Shown here one piece after another: positions 7,681 through 16,665 of a stretch of 64,000 bases of DNA (position 1 is the stretch's first letter; each line of letters starts with the position of its first letter). The notes beneath the pieces are model-generated. The model saw only the letters and a list, made by a program, of their open reading frames with translations. It was not told the origin of the DNA and ran no database searches. The stretch is taken from assembly GCA_902363555.1 (NCBI GenBank), contig CABJAM010000005.1:186001-250000 (forward strand). Reading direction: 5' to 3'. This DNA is from Lachnospiraceae bacterium (lineage in GTDB: Bacteria; Bacillota; Clostridia; Lachnospirales; Lachnospiraceae). A program made the translations under genes and the position numbers.

Positions 7681-8556
7681 ATGGAATGGACAGTGAGCCT
7701 GAAACGGGCGATCGATTATATGGAAAGCCATCTGCTGGAAAGTATTGATGCCGGGGATGTAGCAAAGCAGATCTATATGTCCTCCTTTTATTTTCAGAAG
7801 GGATTCAAAATTATGACGGGCTATTCCGTCGGTGAATACATACGCTGCCGCCGGCTTTACCTGGCTGCGCTGGATGTCATTGCCGGCAGGGATAAGATCA
7901 TTGATCTGGCTTATAAGTACGGCTACGACACACCGGAAAGCTTTACAAAGGCATTCAGCCGTTTCCACGGATGCCCGCCCACCCAGTTAAAAAACGACAC
8001 ATCCCTGATCAAGGTTTTCCTGCCCCTGAAAATCACAGTTACGATCCAGGGAGGTAATGATATGGATTATGTTATTGAAAAAATGGACGCTATGAAGATG
8101 ATCGGATTTGAGAAAAGCTTTTCGTTTGATAACTCTTACGAGGCTATCCCACGGTTCTGGACAGAATTTTGTACGACCTGTCAGAATGGAAAATACCCGG
8201 ACGACGTCCATAAGGTCATCGAGGATTGTATGGTTGGGGAGTTCGCCATATGCCTTGACAATATGAATGATGGAAAAAATTTCAAGTATCTCATCGCAGG
8301 TAACTATGACGGCGGCCACGTGCCCGAGGGTATGACGGTCTGTGAAATCCCGGCCCATACATGGGTAAAGTTTAAGTGTGTCGGGCCGCTCCCCGGCTCC
8401 CTGCAGTCCATTAACACAAAAATATTCAAAGAGTGGCTGCCCGGCAACCCGGATTATGAGCTGGCCGACGGCTTAAACATCGAATGGTATTCCCTGGATG
8501 ACGGCAGCTCTCCGGATTACGAAAGCCAGATATGGCTTCCCGTCAATAAAAAGTAG
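7681..8556 (+). CDS. AraC family regulator with GyrI-like effector domain
   Basis: A 291-residue protein. Residues 1-110 form an AraC/XylS double helix-turn-helix (AGDVAKQIYMSSFYFQKGFK; CRRLYLAALDVI; YKYGYDTPESFTKAFSRFHG). Residues 125-288 form a GyrI-like (AraC_E_bind) ligand domain ending DDGSSPDYESQIWLPV, the typical C-terminus. Such proteins often sense drugs or small hydrophobic ligands and activate neighbouring genes, but no adjacent target is evident. The ribosome site is AGGAGGT 8 nt upstream of ATG. The upstream TIGR01906 gene is a possible but unproven target. Confidence 0.92.
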   Translation: MEWTVSLKRAIDYMESHLLESIDAGDVAKQIYMSSFYFQKGFKIMTGYSVGEYIRCRRLYLAALDVIAGRDKIIDLAYKYGYDTPESFTKAFSRFHGCPPTQLKNDTSLIKVFLPLKITVTIQGGNDMDYVIEKMDAMKMIGFEKSFSFDNSYEAIPRFWTEFCTTCQNGKYPDDVHKVIEDCMVGEFAICLDNMNDGKNFKYLIAGNYDGGHVPEGMTVCEIPAHTWVKFKCVGPLPGSLQSINTKIFKEWLPGNPDYELADGLNIEWYSLDDGSSPDYESQIWLPVNKK

Positions 8557-8559
8557 CAG

Positions 8560-8646
8560 GCACCCGTCTCCGCTTCGCTTCGACGCGTCGCGGCAGTCGC
8601 CGCGAAGGTGAGCCAGCTCCCCTTCGTGGCTCGTTGCTTCGCGCAA
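8560..8646. repeat. Dispersed CACCCGTCTCCGC element, copy 1
   Basis: Starts CACCCGTCTCCGCTTCGC and ends CGTTGCTTCGCGCA. It contains a hairpin GCCGCGAAGG / CCTTCGTGGC with an inner GAGCCAGCTC. Two further copies lie at 31306-31384 and 31386-31472. Between copies, base changes on one arm are matched on the other, so the structure is conserved. Confidence 0.75.
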
Positions 8647-8648
8647 AC

Positions 8649-8689
8649 AGCCGGGAGGCGGATATGTCCAGCATATCCGCCTCCCGGCT
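8649..8689. terminator. 18-bp perfect hairpin between convergent genes
   Basis: Arms AGCCGGGAGGCGGATATG and complement around the loop TCCAG. It lies between the AraC-type gene (+) and the lipoprotein gene (-). It lacks a good U-tract on either side, so termination is plausible but not certain. Confidence 0.5.
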
Positions 8690-8741
8690 GCATCTATAAA
8701 AACCAAACATCACGATATTCGTAAATACTAAACAGCTCTAT

Positions 8742-10652
8742 TTAATAAATACCAAACAAAAGCCGTATGGCCGATATAGCGAAAATCACCACGCACAGTG
8801 CAAGAACTGTGGCAAAGATATAGCCTTTATGGCCAAACAGGTCAAATTCCGCCCCATCCAGACGTCGTTTCTTTATGCATCGCAAAATCCCGCCCATGTT
8901 CAGCAGCAGAACGATAAGTATACCTGCCAGTGACAGCAGTAAAAATACCCGCAGCAATATGCCTACCACATTGGCCTTCTCTGCATAAGAGCGCACCTCG
9001 ATCACCTTATTGTGGGTCACGCATGTCAGAACATTGTAATCCTCAAGAATATTTTCATAATTATTATTTTCAGCAAAATGACCATTGAAATTTTTCGGAT
9101 ACTGAAAACGATAATACAGCCCCTTTGTGGATTGTGAGCCGCTTAAAAAGGTCATAAAGTTGATCTTATCCACAAACTCATAGCGAATCTTTTTCAGACG
9201 CCCTTCGTCGGCCAGTCCGCCGGATACGGCGGAATTTCCCGTATTGGAATCGCCGTCCAGAAACGCACAGGTCAGCAGCGAAAGATTTGCAGCGCTGTCA
9301 CTGTGGAGCGTTACATTATAGACGATACTGTTTCCGGAGGTCGTCTTCTCATAAGTAATATTATCCTGCAAACGCTCCTTTATACGGTCCTCAAAGCGCT
9401 GGCCAATAATACCCTTCTGCTCCCCGGTCAGGGTAAACTTCATGGTACGGATAAAATCCTTTTCATTATTCATCGTCGTGTCGACTTCGATTTTATCGAT
9501 ATCCACACTGTACCCAAGGTAGAGCGTGATCTTATCCGACGGGCGGACAGTCACATAGGTGCCACAGTAATCGTCGGTATTTTCAAAATTACAGCTCTGG
9601 ATATACTTATACTCGCTTTCACAATTCTCAAAAGAATGCTCTGGTGAGGCTTTCAGGGCGTAGGTCATCGTCGTATTTTCATTGGAAAAATCCAGGAAAT
9701 ACGAGCCGTCCAAATACTGGGTGATCTTTTTTCGGGCCTTTAATGTGTCCTGCTCATCGCTCTCCTCCGCCACCTCAAATACAGTATTATCGGTGTGGAG
9801 CGCTTTATTGAGCTTATTTACATAGTCCTCGGAGCTGACCGCATTCACCTTAATCGTAAATACCTTTCCGGTTTCCGTCGTCTTTGTGGAAAATACGCCG
9901 CCCTCAGGAAGCAGATCGTTCATCATCACGGTCAGGGATGACCCCAGCTTTTCCACCACAGCGCTCCCTGCATAGTAATCGATGACCACATCATAGCTGC
10001 CTGTATTATTAAGTGTCGTCTCTACCCGGATATTATCCAGGGCATTGGAATCCATCCGGGAAATAGCGATACAATTCCCGGCCTCGATGGCTTCCCCATT
10101 AAACTCCAGCACTGTCGTTCCGGGCGTAAACAATTCCTCGGCAGTCTTGTCCGAAAGCTGCGGCACCTGCTGTACAAACGCGTCGATCAGCCAGAAAAAA
10201 AGCTCGGTGGAGTCAAAATTTTCCTCGATCGTAAATCCCTTTTTAAGCAGACTGTCTGAATACTCATAATAGACCGACGGCATATTTTCCGCGTCATAAC
10301 TGCTGCTCCCGGAAAATATTTTCATCACCTTATCGTAGTATTCCTCATAGGTGGCAAAAGGAATGGTAAGCGTCATCTCCACATCCTTGTTATCCTTCTG
10401 CGTGGCAATACTGTACATATCCGCAGGACAGCTATCACTTAAAAGATTATTTAATTTTTCCAGATCCCCGTCAAAGAGCGCTTTAAACTCTTTACTCGTC
10501 AGGGTCGCTGTCATCACCCGCTGGCCATTGAACTTTTCATCAATGATCAGGCGGGTATTCACATCCAGCGGCTTCATGGAAGAACAGCCGGCCAACAACA
10601 GCATGATCCCAAAAACGAGGAGAATCAGTACATTCCTTTTGATATTTTTCAT
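8742..10652 (-). CDS. Large predicted lipoprotein of unknown function
   Basis: A 636-residue protein with a signal peptide ending in the lipobox LLAGC (Cys about 23), then a long hydrophilic, beta-rich extracytoplasmic region. Near the C-terminus there are two hydrophobic segments (about 563-587 and 611-633), so it is anchored at both ends. I recognise no enzymatic motif. It lies 17 nt downstream of cinA on the same strand and may be transcribed with it. The position after pgsA-cinA is where many Firmicutes have recA; recA is absent from this window. Confidence 0.8.
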   Translation of the reverse strand: MKNIKRNVLILLVFGIMLLLAGCSSMKPLDVNTRLIIDEKFNGQRVMTATLTSKEFKALFDGDLEKLNNLLSDSCPADMYSIATQKDNKDVEMTLTIPFATYEEYYDKVMKIFSGSSSYDAENMPSVYYEYSDSLLKKGFTIEENFDSTELFFWLIDAFVQQVPQLSDKTAEELFTPGTTVLEFNGEAIEAGNCIAISRMDSNALDNIRVETTLNNTGSYDVVIDYYAGSAVVEKLGSSLTVMMNDLLPEGGVFSTKTTETGKVFTIKVNAVSSEDYVNKLNKALHTDNTVFEVAEESDEQDTLKARKKITQYLDGSYFLDFSNENTTMTYALKASPEHSFENCESEYKYIQSCNFENTDDYCGTYVTVRPSDKITLYLGYSVDIDKIEVDTTMNNEKDFIRTMKFTLTGEQKGIIGQRFEDRIKERLQDNITYEKTTSGNSIVYNVTLHSDSAANLSLLTCAFLDGDSNTGNSAVSGGLADEGRLKKIRYEFVDKINFMTFLSGSQSTKGLYYRFQYPKNFNGHFAENNNYENILEDYNVLTCVTHNKVIEVRSYAEKANVVGILLRVFLLLSLAGILIVLLLNMGGILRCIKKRRLDGAEFDLFGHKGYIFATVLALCVVIFAISAIRLLFGIY

Positions 10653-10669
10653 AATAGTACTCCGTAGAA

Positions 10670-11920
10670 TTACTTTCCATATTTCATTATACAGCGGCGG
10701 CCGAAATCCAGCGCCCGGGCCACGGCGGCCTCGCGGATCTTCTGGCGGTTGCCGTTAAAATGACATTCCAGCACTTCTGTATAGCCATTCACATAGCAGC
10801 CGATATACACAAGCCCCACCGGCTTTTTATCCGTACCGCCCTCGGGTCCGGCAATACCTGTAACTGAAAGCGCCACCTCTGCCCCGGCGGCCTTTGCTGC
10901 GCCCACAGCCATGGCTTTGGCTGTCTGAGGACTCACCGCTCCATGTTTTTTCAGAGTAGAATTTTTAACCCCCAGCAGCTTGTGCTTGGCAGAATTGGCA
11001 TAGGTCACAAAGCATTGATTTAACACGTCGGAGGCTCCGGAAACATTGACGATGCGCCCCGATAAAAGTCCGCCGGTACAGCTCTCCGCCGTGGTCACGG
11101 TCAGATGGTCGTCCTTAAGCATGCGTACAAAACGCTCCTCCAGGCTTATATCCTCATAGATAGTAAATATATTGCTCCCAAACCGATTTTTAAGCTCCTT
11201 TAGCACCGGCTTTATAAGCTTGGCCGCTTCCTTTTTCGTGGCGGCCCGGGCCGTTATGCGCAGATGGACCTCGCCGGTTTTTGCATAGGGGGCAATGGTT
11301 GGATTGGTCTGAGCCTTGAGCATATCCTCGATCTGATCGGCCACATAGCTTTCTCCCATACCTCCGATTTTAACGGTGCGGGATGCGATCACCTCCGGCG
11401 TCAGCTTATCAAGGTACGGCCGGATGTCCTGTGAAAACATAGGATAAAGCTCATTGGGCGGTCCGGGCATTAAAATTACGATTTTTCCCTCATCGGTCTT
11501 TATGATCAGGCCCGGCGCCGTGCCGTTATGATTATCCACCACCGTCGCGCCCTGGGGCACGATGGCCTGCTTCCAGTTATTACTTGTCACCGGCGCATGG
11601 ATACCATTTTTAAAATAATCCTCAATGCGTTCTTTTGTGTGGGCGTCCTCCACAAGGGGCAGGCCCAGCAGGGAAGCTGTCGCCTCCTTTGTCAAATCAT
11701 CATCCGTAGGTCCAAGACCACCGGTAAGAATCACCACATCCGAACGGGATAACGCCAGCTTTAGAGCATCCTTTAAGCGCTCCTCATTATCGCCCACGCT
11801 CACCTGATAATAGCAGGAAAGACCCAGGGCTGCGCACTGTTCGGCCAGATAGCTGGCATTGGTATTGGTAATGTTGCCGAGTAAAATCTCTGTTCCCACA
11901 GAAATAAGTTCTGCTACCAT
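10670..11920 (-). CDS. cinA: CinA, nicotinamide-nucleotide amidase family protein
   Basis: A 416-residue protein with two domains. The N-terminal MoCF-like domain (residues 1-170) has GTEILLGNITNTNA and ILTGGLGPTDDDLT. The C-terminal CinA/PncC domain (about 255-410) has TTAESCTGGLLSGRI and VTGIAGPEGGTDKKPVG. The family hydrolyses NMN to nicotinate mononucleotide and is linked to competence and DNA damage. Its ATG overlaps the pgsA stop (TGATG). The order rimO-pgsA-cinA is conserved in Firmicutes. Confidence 0.95.
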   Translation of the reverse strand: MVAELISVGTEILLGNITNTNASYLAEQCAALGLSCYYQVSVGDNEERLKDALKLALSRSDVVILTGGLGPTDDDLTKEATASLLGLPLVEDAHTKERIEDYFKNGIHAPVTSNNWKQAIVPQGATVVDNHNGTAPGLIIKTDEGKIVILMPGPPNELYPMFSQDIRPYLDKLTPEVIASRTVKIGGMGESYVADQIEDMLKAQTNPTIAPYAKTGEVHLRITARAATKKEAAKLIKPVLKELKNRFGSNIFTIYEDISLEERFVRMLKDDHLTVTTAESCTGGLLSGRIVNVSGASDVLNQCFVTYANSAKHKLLGVKNSTLKKHGAVSPQTAKAMAVGAAKAAGAEVALSVTGIAGPEGGTDKKPVGLVYIGCYVNGYTEVLECHFNGNRQKIREAAVARALDFGRRCIMKYGK

Positions 11921-12471
11921 CAGATTTTTCCTCCACTTGTCAGTACAGTTTTATTTTTCATAAGATAATCCACCAAAGATATGATGGTCAGGGCCAGCGA
12001 CAGATATATAAGGATCTGTTCGATCCAAAAAACCACCGTGCCGCCAAAGTTTGGCATCATAAAAATAATGGTGATCATCTGGACCACGGTTTTTAACTTG
12101 CCCCAATAACCGGCGGCAATGACCACACCGGACTCTGCAGCCACAAGACGAAAACCGCTGATAATAAATTCCCGGGCAATGATAATGAGCACGATCCATG
12201 CAGGTATCCGGTCCAGCTCAATATAGCACACAAGCGCGGAAACCACCAGCAGCTTATCTGCCAGCGGGTCCATAAACTTTCCGAAATTTGTCACCAGATT
12301 ATACTTTCTGGCAATCTTACCGTCCAGCAGATCCGTAAGGCTGGCGATAATAAATATGACCAGCGCCACATAGACCGACCATGGACCAAAGCTGTCCGCA
12401 GCCAGTAAAAACACGACAAAGATCGGAATCAATATCACTCTTAATATGGTCAGTTTATTCGGCAGATTCAT
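11920..12471 (-). CDS. pgsA: CDP-diacylglycerol-glycerol-3-phosphate phosphatidyltransferase
   Basis: A 183-residue membrane enzyme committing CDP-diacylglycerol to phosphatidylglycerol synthesis. It carries the CDP-alcohol phosphotransferase signature D-G-x2-A-R-x8-G-x3-D-x3-D, seen here as DGKIARKYN then GKFMDPLADK. Four or so transmembrane helices follow. It overlaps rimO by 17 nt and cinA by 1 nt, indicating a tight operon. Confidence 0.94.
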   Translation of the reverse strand: MNLPNKLTILRVILIPIFVVFLLAADSFGPWSVYVALVIFIIASLTDLLDGKIARKYNLVTNFGKFMDPLADKLLVVSALVCYIELDRIPAWIVLIIIAREFIISGFRLVAAESGVVIAAGYWGKLKTVVQMITIIFMMPNFGGTVVFWIEQILIYLSLALTIISLVDYLMKNKTVLTSGGKI

Positions 12472-13792
12472 ATAGCACTTCTCCTATCAAATCATATTCA
12501 TTAGATCCGGTCACCTTCACCGGAACCATATCGCCGGAAAAAAGTTCATAGGGTGCGGTAATAAATATGTAGCCATCCACATCCGGCGCATCCTTATAGG
12601 TTCTTCCAATATAGACGCCTTCCTCCGGAAGCCGCCCTTCCACAAGAACATCCAGCGTCCGGCCCACCATGGATTCGGAAATTTCAAAAGCGATCTCCTG
12701 CTGGAGCTGCATCAATTCATCCTGACGCTGCGCCTTCACATCCTCGTCGATCTGATCCGGCATCAAAGCCGCCGCCGTGCCCTCCTCCGGGGAATAGGTA
12801 AATACCCCCAGCCGGTCAAAGCGCATCGTCTCTACAAAGTCCATCAGCTCCTCGTGCTGCTCCTGCGTCTCCCCAGGAAAACCGGTGATCAGCGTCGTGC
12901 GCAGGGCAATGTCGGGAATTTCCTTCCGCAGCCGGGCAATGACATCCATTAGCTGAGTCTTGTTTGTCCTGCGGCCCATCCGCTTTAATATATCATCACT
13001 GGCGTGCTGTATGGGCAGGTCCAGGTAGTGGCAGATTTTCTTTTCCTCCTTCATCACCTGGATGAGGTCATCGGTAATTTCTTCCGGGTAGCAGTAAAGT
13101 ATACGTATCCACTCAATACCTTCCACCTGGCATAGCTTGCGCAGCAGCTTGTGAAAGACCTTTTTGCCGTAAATATCCTTGCCGTACATGGTCGTCTCCT
13201 GAGCTACGATATTAAGCTCCTTCACACCGGACTGGGCAAGCTCCCCGGCATCTTTTAAAATCTGCTCCATAGGGTAGCTGCGGTACTCTCCGCGGATCTT
13301 TGGAATGATGCAGTAGCTGCAATGCTTGTCACAGCCATCGGCAATCTTCAGATAGCTGCTGTAACCGCCGGTGGTCACCACCCGCCGCACATCCGGCGCA
13401 GGAAGCTCATCAAGGCTGTGCACATCCACCTGCCGCTGCCCCGCCAGTGCCTGATCGATCACGTCGCAAATATCGCCATAGCCGGTCGTTCCCACAACCG
13501 CATCCACTTCCTCGATTTCATCTAAAATCTCCTGCTGATACCGCTGAGCCAGACATCCGGCCGCCACTAAAACCCTGGCACTCCCGCTTTTTCTGTATTC
13601 CGCCATTTCCAGCAGCGTATTAATACTCTCCTGCTTGGCATCATGGATGAAACTGCATGTATTCACCACGATCACATCCGCCGACGCCTCGTCATCGGTC
13701 AGCGAATAGCCCTTTTCGGCCAGCAGCCCCAGCATCACCTCAGAATCCACAAGATTCTTATCACATCCCAGGGATACAAAGTATATATTCAT
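12455..13792 (-). CDS. rimO: Ribosomal protein uS12 methylthiotransferase RimO
   Basis: A radical SAM methylthiotransferase modifying an aspartate of ribosomal protein S12. The 445-residue protein has the N-terminal UPF0004 domain (FVSLGCDKNLVDSE, NTCSF), the radical SAM motif CDKHCSYCIIP and a C-terminal TRAM domain. An in-frame ATG at 13807 exists, but ATG 13792 is directly preceded by AAGGAG with 6 nt spacing, so it is preferred. It is first in the rimO-pgsA-cinA operon. Confidence 0.95.
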   Translation of the reverse strand: MNIYFVSLGCDKNLVDSEVMLGLLAEKGYSLTDDEASADVIVVNTCSFIHDAKQESINTLLEMAEYRKSGSARVLVAAGCLAQRYQQEILDEIEEVDAVVGTTGYGDICDVIDQALAGQRQVDVHSLDELPAPDVRRVVTTGGYSSYLKIADGCDKHCSYCIIPKIRGEYRSYPMEQILKDAGELAQSGVKELNIVAQETTMYGKDIYGKKVFHKLLRKLCQVEGIEWIRILYCYPEEITDDLIQVMKEEKKICHYLDLPIQHASDDILKRMGRRTNKTQLMDVIARLRKEIPDIALRTTLITGFPGETQEQHEELMDFVETMRFDRLGVFTYSPEEGTAAALMPDQIDEDVKAQRQDELMQLQQEIAFEISESMVGRTLDVLVEGRLPEEGVYIGRTYKDAPDVDGYIFITAPYELFSGDMVPVKVTGSNEYDLIGEVLYESAE

Positions 13793-13965
13793 AAGTTTCT
13801 CCTTCATGCAACAAAATTATAACTCCAATATGGCACGATTTCATCCGCCTTACAGCTTTGGGCCCGTTTGGGGCCAACAAAATGCCACAGAGTTATTCCT
13901 GTGTACCATTTTATCAGCTTTTCGCACAAAATTAAAGACTATTTCGATGATTTAATCAAAACTTC

Positions 13966-14007
13966 ACAAAAAGAGAAATCGGACTTGGCGTACCCGGTCC
14001 GATTTCT
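13966..14007 (-). terminator. Terminator of the fhs-folD operon
   Basis: Perfect 11-bp stem AGAAATCGGAC / GTCCGATTTCT with a 12-nt loop, followed on the minus strand by CTTTTTGT. It lies just after the folD stop. Confidence 0.85.
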
Positions 14008-14023
14008 AAAATATTCGTTGCTG

Positions 14024-14878
14024 CTATTTTAAGCTTTCCTTCCGCCGAGCCGCTTCCACGCAATTTTCCATAAGCATCGCGATGGTCATAGGCCCCACGC
14101 CGCCAGGCACCGGGGTGATCGCTCCGGCTACCGGTTCCACGTCAGCAAAATCCACATCGCCGCAAAGCTTATTCTCCGCGTTCCGATGAATACCCACATC
14201 GATGACCGCAGCGCCCGGCTTTACATAATCCTTTGTGAAAAACTTCGGCTTGCCGATGGCGCATACAAGAATGTCCGCCCGACGGCACACCTCCGGCAGA
14301 TTTTTGGTCCGTGAATGGCAGATCGTCACCGTACCATTTTCACGGAGCAGAAGCTGCGCCATAGGTTTGCCCACAATATTACTGCGGCCCACCACAACGC
14401 ACTCCCGGCCTTCGATTTCAACACCGCTGCGCTTAAGCAGTTGAATGATCCCCGCCGGCGTACAGGACACAAAGCCCGGTTTTCCAATCCACAAAGCGCC
14501 CACACTCTGAGGATGGAAGCCGTCCACATCCTTTTTCGGATCAATGGCCTCGATCACCGCATCCTCATTAATATGCTCCGGCAGCGGAAGCTGCACGAGG
14601 ATACCGTCCACGCTGTCATCCTCGTTGTATCCTTTGATCACCGAAAGCAACTCCTCCTGGGTCGTCTTTGCCGGCAGCTCACAGGAAATGGAACGGATGC
14701 CAATGTATTCGCAGGCCCGTTTTTTATTGCGCACATAGACGCAACTGGCCGGGTCCTCGCCCACAAGAATCACTGCCAGTGTCACCGTCGTTCCTCTTTC
14801 AGTCATTTTACCGACTTCTTCTTTTAATTCCTCTTTAATCTGAGCAGAAATCTGCTTTCCGTCAATTAATAATGCCAT
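14024..14878 (-). CDS. folD: Methylene-THF dehydrogenase/cyclohydrolase FolD
   Basis: A bifunctional cytosolic enzyme interconverting 5,10-methylene-, methenyl- and 10-formyl-THF. The 284-residue protein has YVRNKKRACEYIGI with the catalytic Lys, the VQLPLPEHI signature, GRSNIVGKPMAQLL and PGGVGPMTIAMLMENC. The ribosome site AGGGGG precedes ATG. It lies 14 nt after fhs, so the two steps from formate to methylene-THF are co-expressed. Confidence 0.97.
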   Translation of the reverse strand: MALLIDGKQISAQIKEELKEEVGKMTERGTTVTLAVILVGEDPASCVYVRNKKRACEYIGIRSISCELPAKTTQEELLSVIKGYNEDDSVDGILVQLPLPEHINEDAVIEAIDPKKDVDGFHPQSVGALWIGKPGFVSCTPAGIIQLLKRSGVEIEGRECVVVGRSNIVGKPMAQLLLRENGTVTICHSRTKNLPEVCRRADILVCAIGKPKFFTKDYVKPGAAVIDVGIHRNAENKLCGDVDFADVEPVAGAITPVPGGVGPMTIAMLMENCVEAARRKESLK

Positions 14879-14892
14879 ATTTACGCCCCCTT

Positions 14893-16563
14893 TTAGAAAA
14901 GTCCTGTAATCCTTCCGCTCTCATCCACATCAATACCTTCAGCCGCCGGCTTTTTCGGCAGCCCCGGCATGGTCATGATCGCACCGGTAATCGCCACGAC
15001 AAACCCAGCGCCGGCGGATACATAAACCTCGCGGATATTTACATTAAAGCCCTCCGGGCGTCCTAAAAGCTTGGCGTCATCGGAAAGGGAATACTGGGTT
15101 TTTGCCATGCAGACCGGCAGATTCGAAAAACCAAGAGCCTCGATGCGGTCCAAAGCCTTAGAGGCGGCCGGTGCATAGCTGACACTGCCAGCACCGTAAA
15201 TTTCTTTGGCAACCGTCTCGATTTTCTCTCTCAGTGAAAGCTGATCCGGATAGAGCGGCTCAAAAAGGCTCTCTTTATTCTCCAGCGTAGCCACGACCTT
15301 TTCGGCCAGCTCGCGGCCGCCCTCGCCACCATTTTCCCAGACTCTTGCCAGGGCAAATTCACAGCCCCGCTCCTCACAAAACTGCTTTACATACGCCAGC
15401 TCGGCCGGAGTATCAGAAACGAAAGCGTTCAGCGTCACAACAACAGGCACTTTATATTTATGCAGATTTTCAATGTGCTTTTCAAGATTGACAATACCTT
15501 TTTTCAGAGCTTCCACATTTTCAGCAGACAAATCCGCCTTGGCTACGCCGCCGTTATATTTCAGCGCCCGCACTGTTGCTACAAGGACGACAGCATCCGG
15601 CATTAACCCGGACATGCGGCACTTGATATCAAAGAACTTCTCCGCGCCCAGATCTGCGCCAAAGCCAGCCTCCGTCACAACCACATCCGCCAGCTTTAAT
15701 GCCATCCGTGTGGCACGGACACTGTTGCAGCCATGGGCAATATTGGCAAAGGGGCCGCCGTGAACGATGGCCGGCGTATGCTCTAACGTCTGAATCATAT
15801 TCGGCTTGATGGCATCCTTAAGCAGTGCGGCCATGGAGCCCACAGCCTTTAAATCCGCCGCGGTCACCGGCTCACCCTGATAATTATAAGCCACGATAAT
15901 GCGGCCCAGACGGACTTTTAAATCCTCCATATTTTCCGCCAGACAGAGGATCGCCATAATCTCGGAGGCCACGGATATAACAAAATGATCCTCACGGACA
16001 ACACCGTCCATTTTTCCGCCAAGACCTACGATGATATTGCGCAGGGCGCGGTCGTTCATATCCACGCAGCGTTTCCAGACGATCTGCTTTGTATCAATAT
16101 TCAGAGCATTGCCCTGCTGGATGTGGTTGTCCAACATCGCCGCAAGAAGATTATTGGCAGACGTAATGGCATGGAAATCACCGGTAAAATGAAGGTTCAG
16201 ATCCTCCATGGGAACGACCTGCGCGTAACCGCCGCCGGCTGCTCCGCCCTTGATACCAAAGCATGGGCCAAGGGAAGGCTCCCTTAAAGCCACAACCGCT
16301 TTTTTTCCAATAACGTTTAAAGCCTGTCCAAGACCGACACTGATGGTCGTCTTTCCCTCGCCGGCAGGTGTGGGGTTGATGGCCGTCACAAGGACAAGCT
16401 TGCCGTTTTCCCGATCCTTCACCTGCTCCCACAGCTCATCGCTCAGCTTTGCTTTATACTTGCCATAGAGCTCCAGATCATCCTCGGTAATGCCAAGCTT
16501 TGCAGCAACATCTCTGATCGGATACATTTTCGCCTCCTGAGCGATTTCAATATCTGTTTTCAT
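14893..16563 (-). CDS. fhs: Formate-tetrahydrofolate ligase
   Basis: ATP-dependent synthesis of 10-formyl-THF from formate. The 556-residue protein has the P-loop-like TPAGEGKTTISVGLGQAL and the Fhs signatures GIKGGAAGGGYAQVVPMED and FANIAHGCNS. AGGAGG lies upstream of ATG 16563. It forms an operon with folD and lies downstream of ftsK after two tandem hairpin elements. It is typical of acetogenic or purine/formate-using Clostridia; other Wood-Ljungdahl genes are not in the window. Confidence 0.97.
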   Translation of the reverse strand: MKTDIEIAQEAKMYPIRDVAAKLGITEDDLELYGKYKAKLSDELWEQVKDRENGKLVLVTAINPTPAGEGKTTISVGLGQALNVIGKKAVVALREPSLGPCFGIKGGAAGGGYAQVVPMEDLNLHFTGDFHAITSANNLLAAMLDNHIQQGNALNIDTKQIVWKRCVDMNDRALRNIIVGLGGKMDGVVREDHFVISVASEIMAILCLAENMEDLKVRLGRIIVAYNYQGEPVTAADLKAVGSMAALLKDAIKPNMIQTLEHTPAIVHGGPFANIAHGCNSVRATRMALKLADVVVTEAGFGADLGAEKFFDIKCRMSGLMPDAVVLVATVRALKYNGGVAKADLSAENVEALKKGIVNLEKHIENLHKYKVPVVVTLNAFVSDTPAELAYVKQFCEERGCEFALARVWENGGEGGRELAEKVVATLENKESLFEPLYPDQLSLREKIETVAKEIYGAGSVSYAPAASKALDRIEALGFSNLPVCMAKTQYSLSDDAKLLGRPEGFNVNIREVYVSAGAGFVVAITGAIMTMPGLPKKPAAEGIDVDESGRITGLF

Positions 16564-16599
16564 TCGTAATGACCTCCTATATAAGAATTATAAATCATC

Positions 16600-16628
16600 G
16601 TAACCGTTCAAAATGGCCGAACTGTTAC
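16600..16628. repeat. GTAAC-type hairpin element, copy 2
   Basis: GTAACCGTTC and GAACTGTTAC arms around AAAATGGCC. It is tandem with copy 3, 9 nt away, in the ftsK-fhs gap. Confidence 0.7.
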
Positions 16629-16636
16629 AAATTATC

Positions 16637-16665
16637 GTAACCGTTTATAATGGCCGAACTGTTAC
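16637..16665. repeat. GTAAC-type hairpin element, copy 3 (overlaps ftsK stop)
   Basis: GTAACCGTTT and GAACTGTTAC arms. On the minus strand the TAA of GTAACAGTTC is the ftsK stop codon, so the element has supplied, or abuts, the end of the gene. Confidence 0.7.
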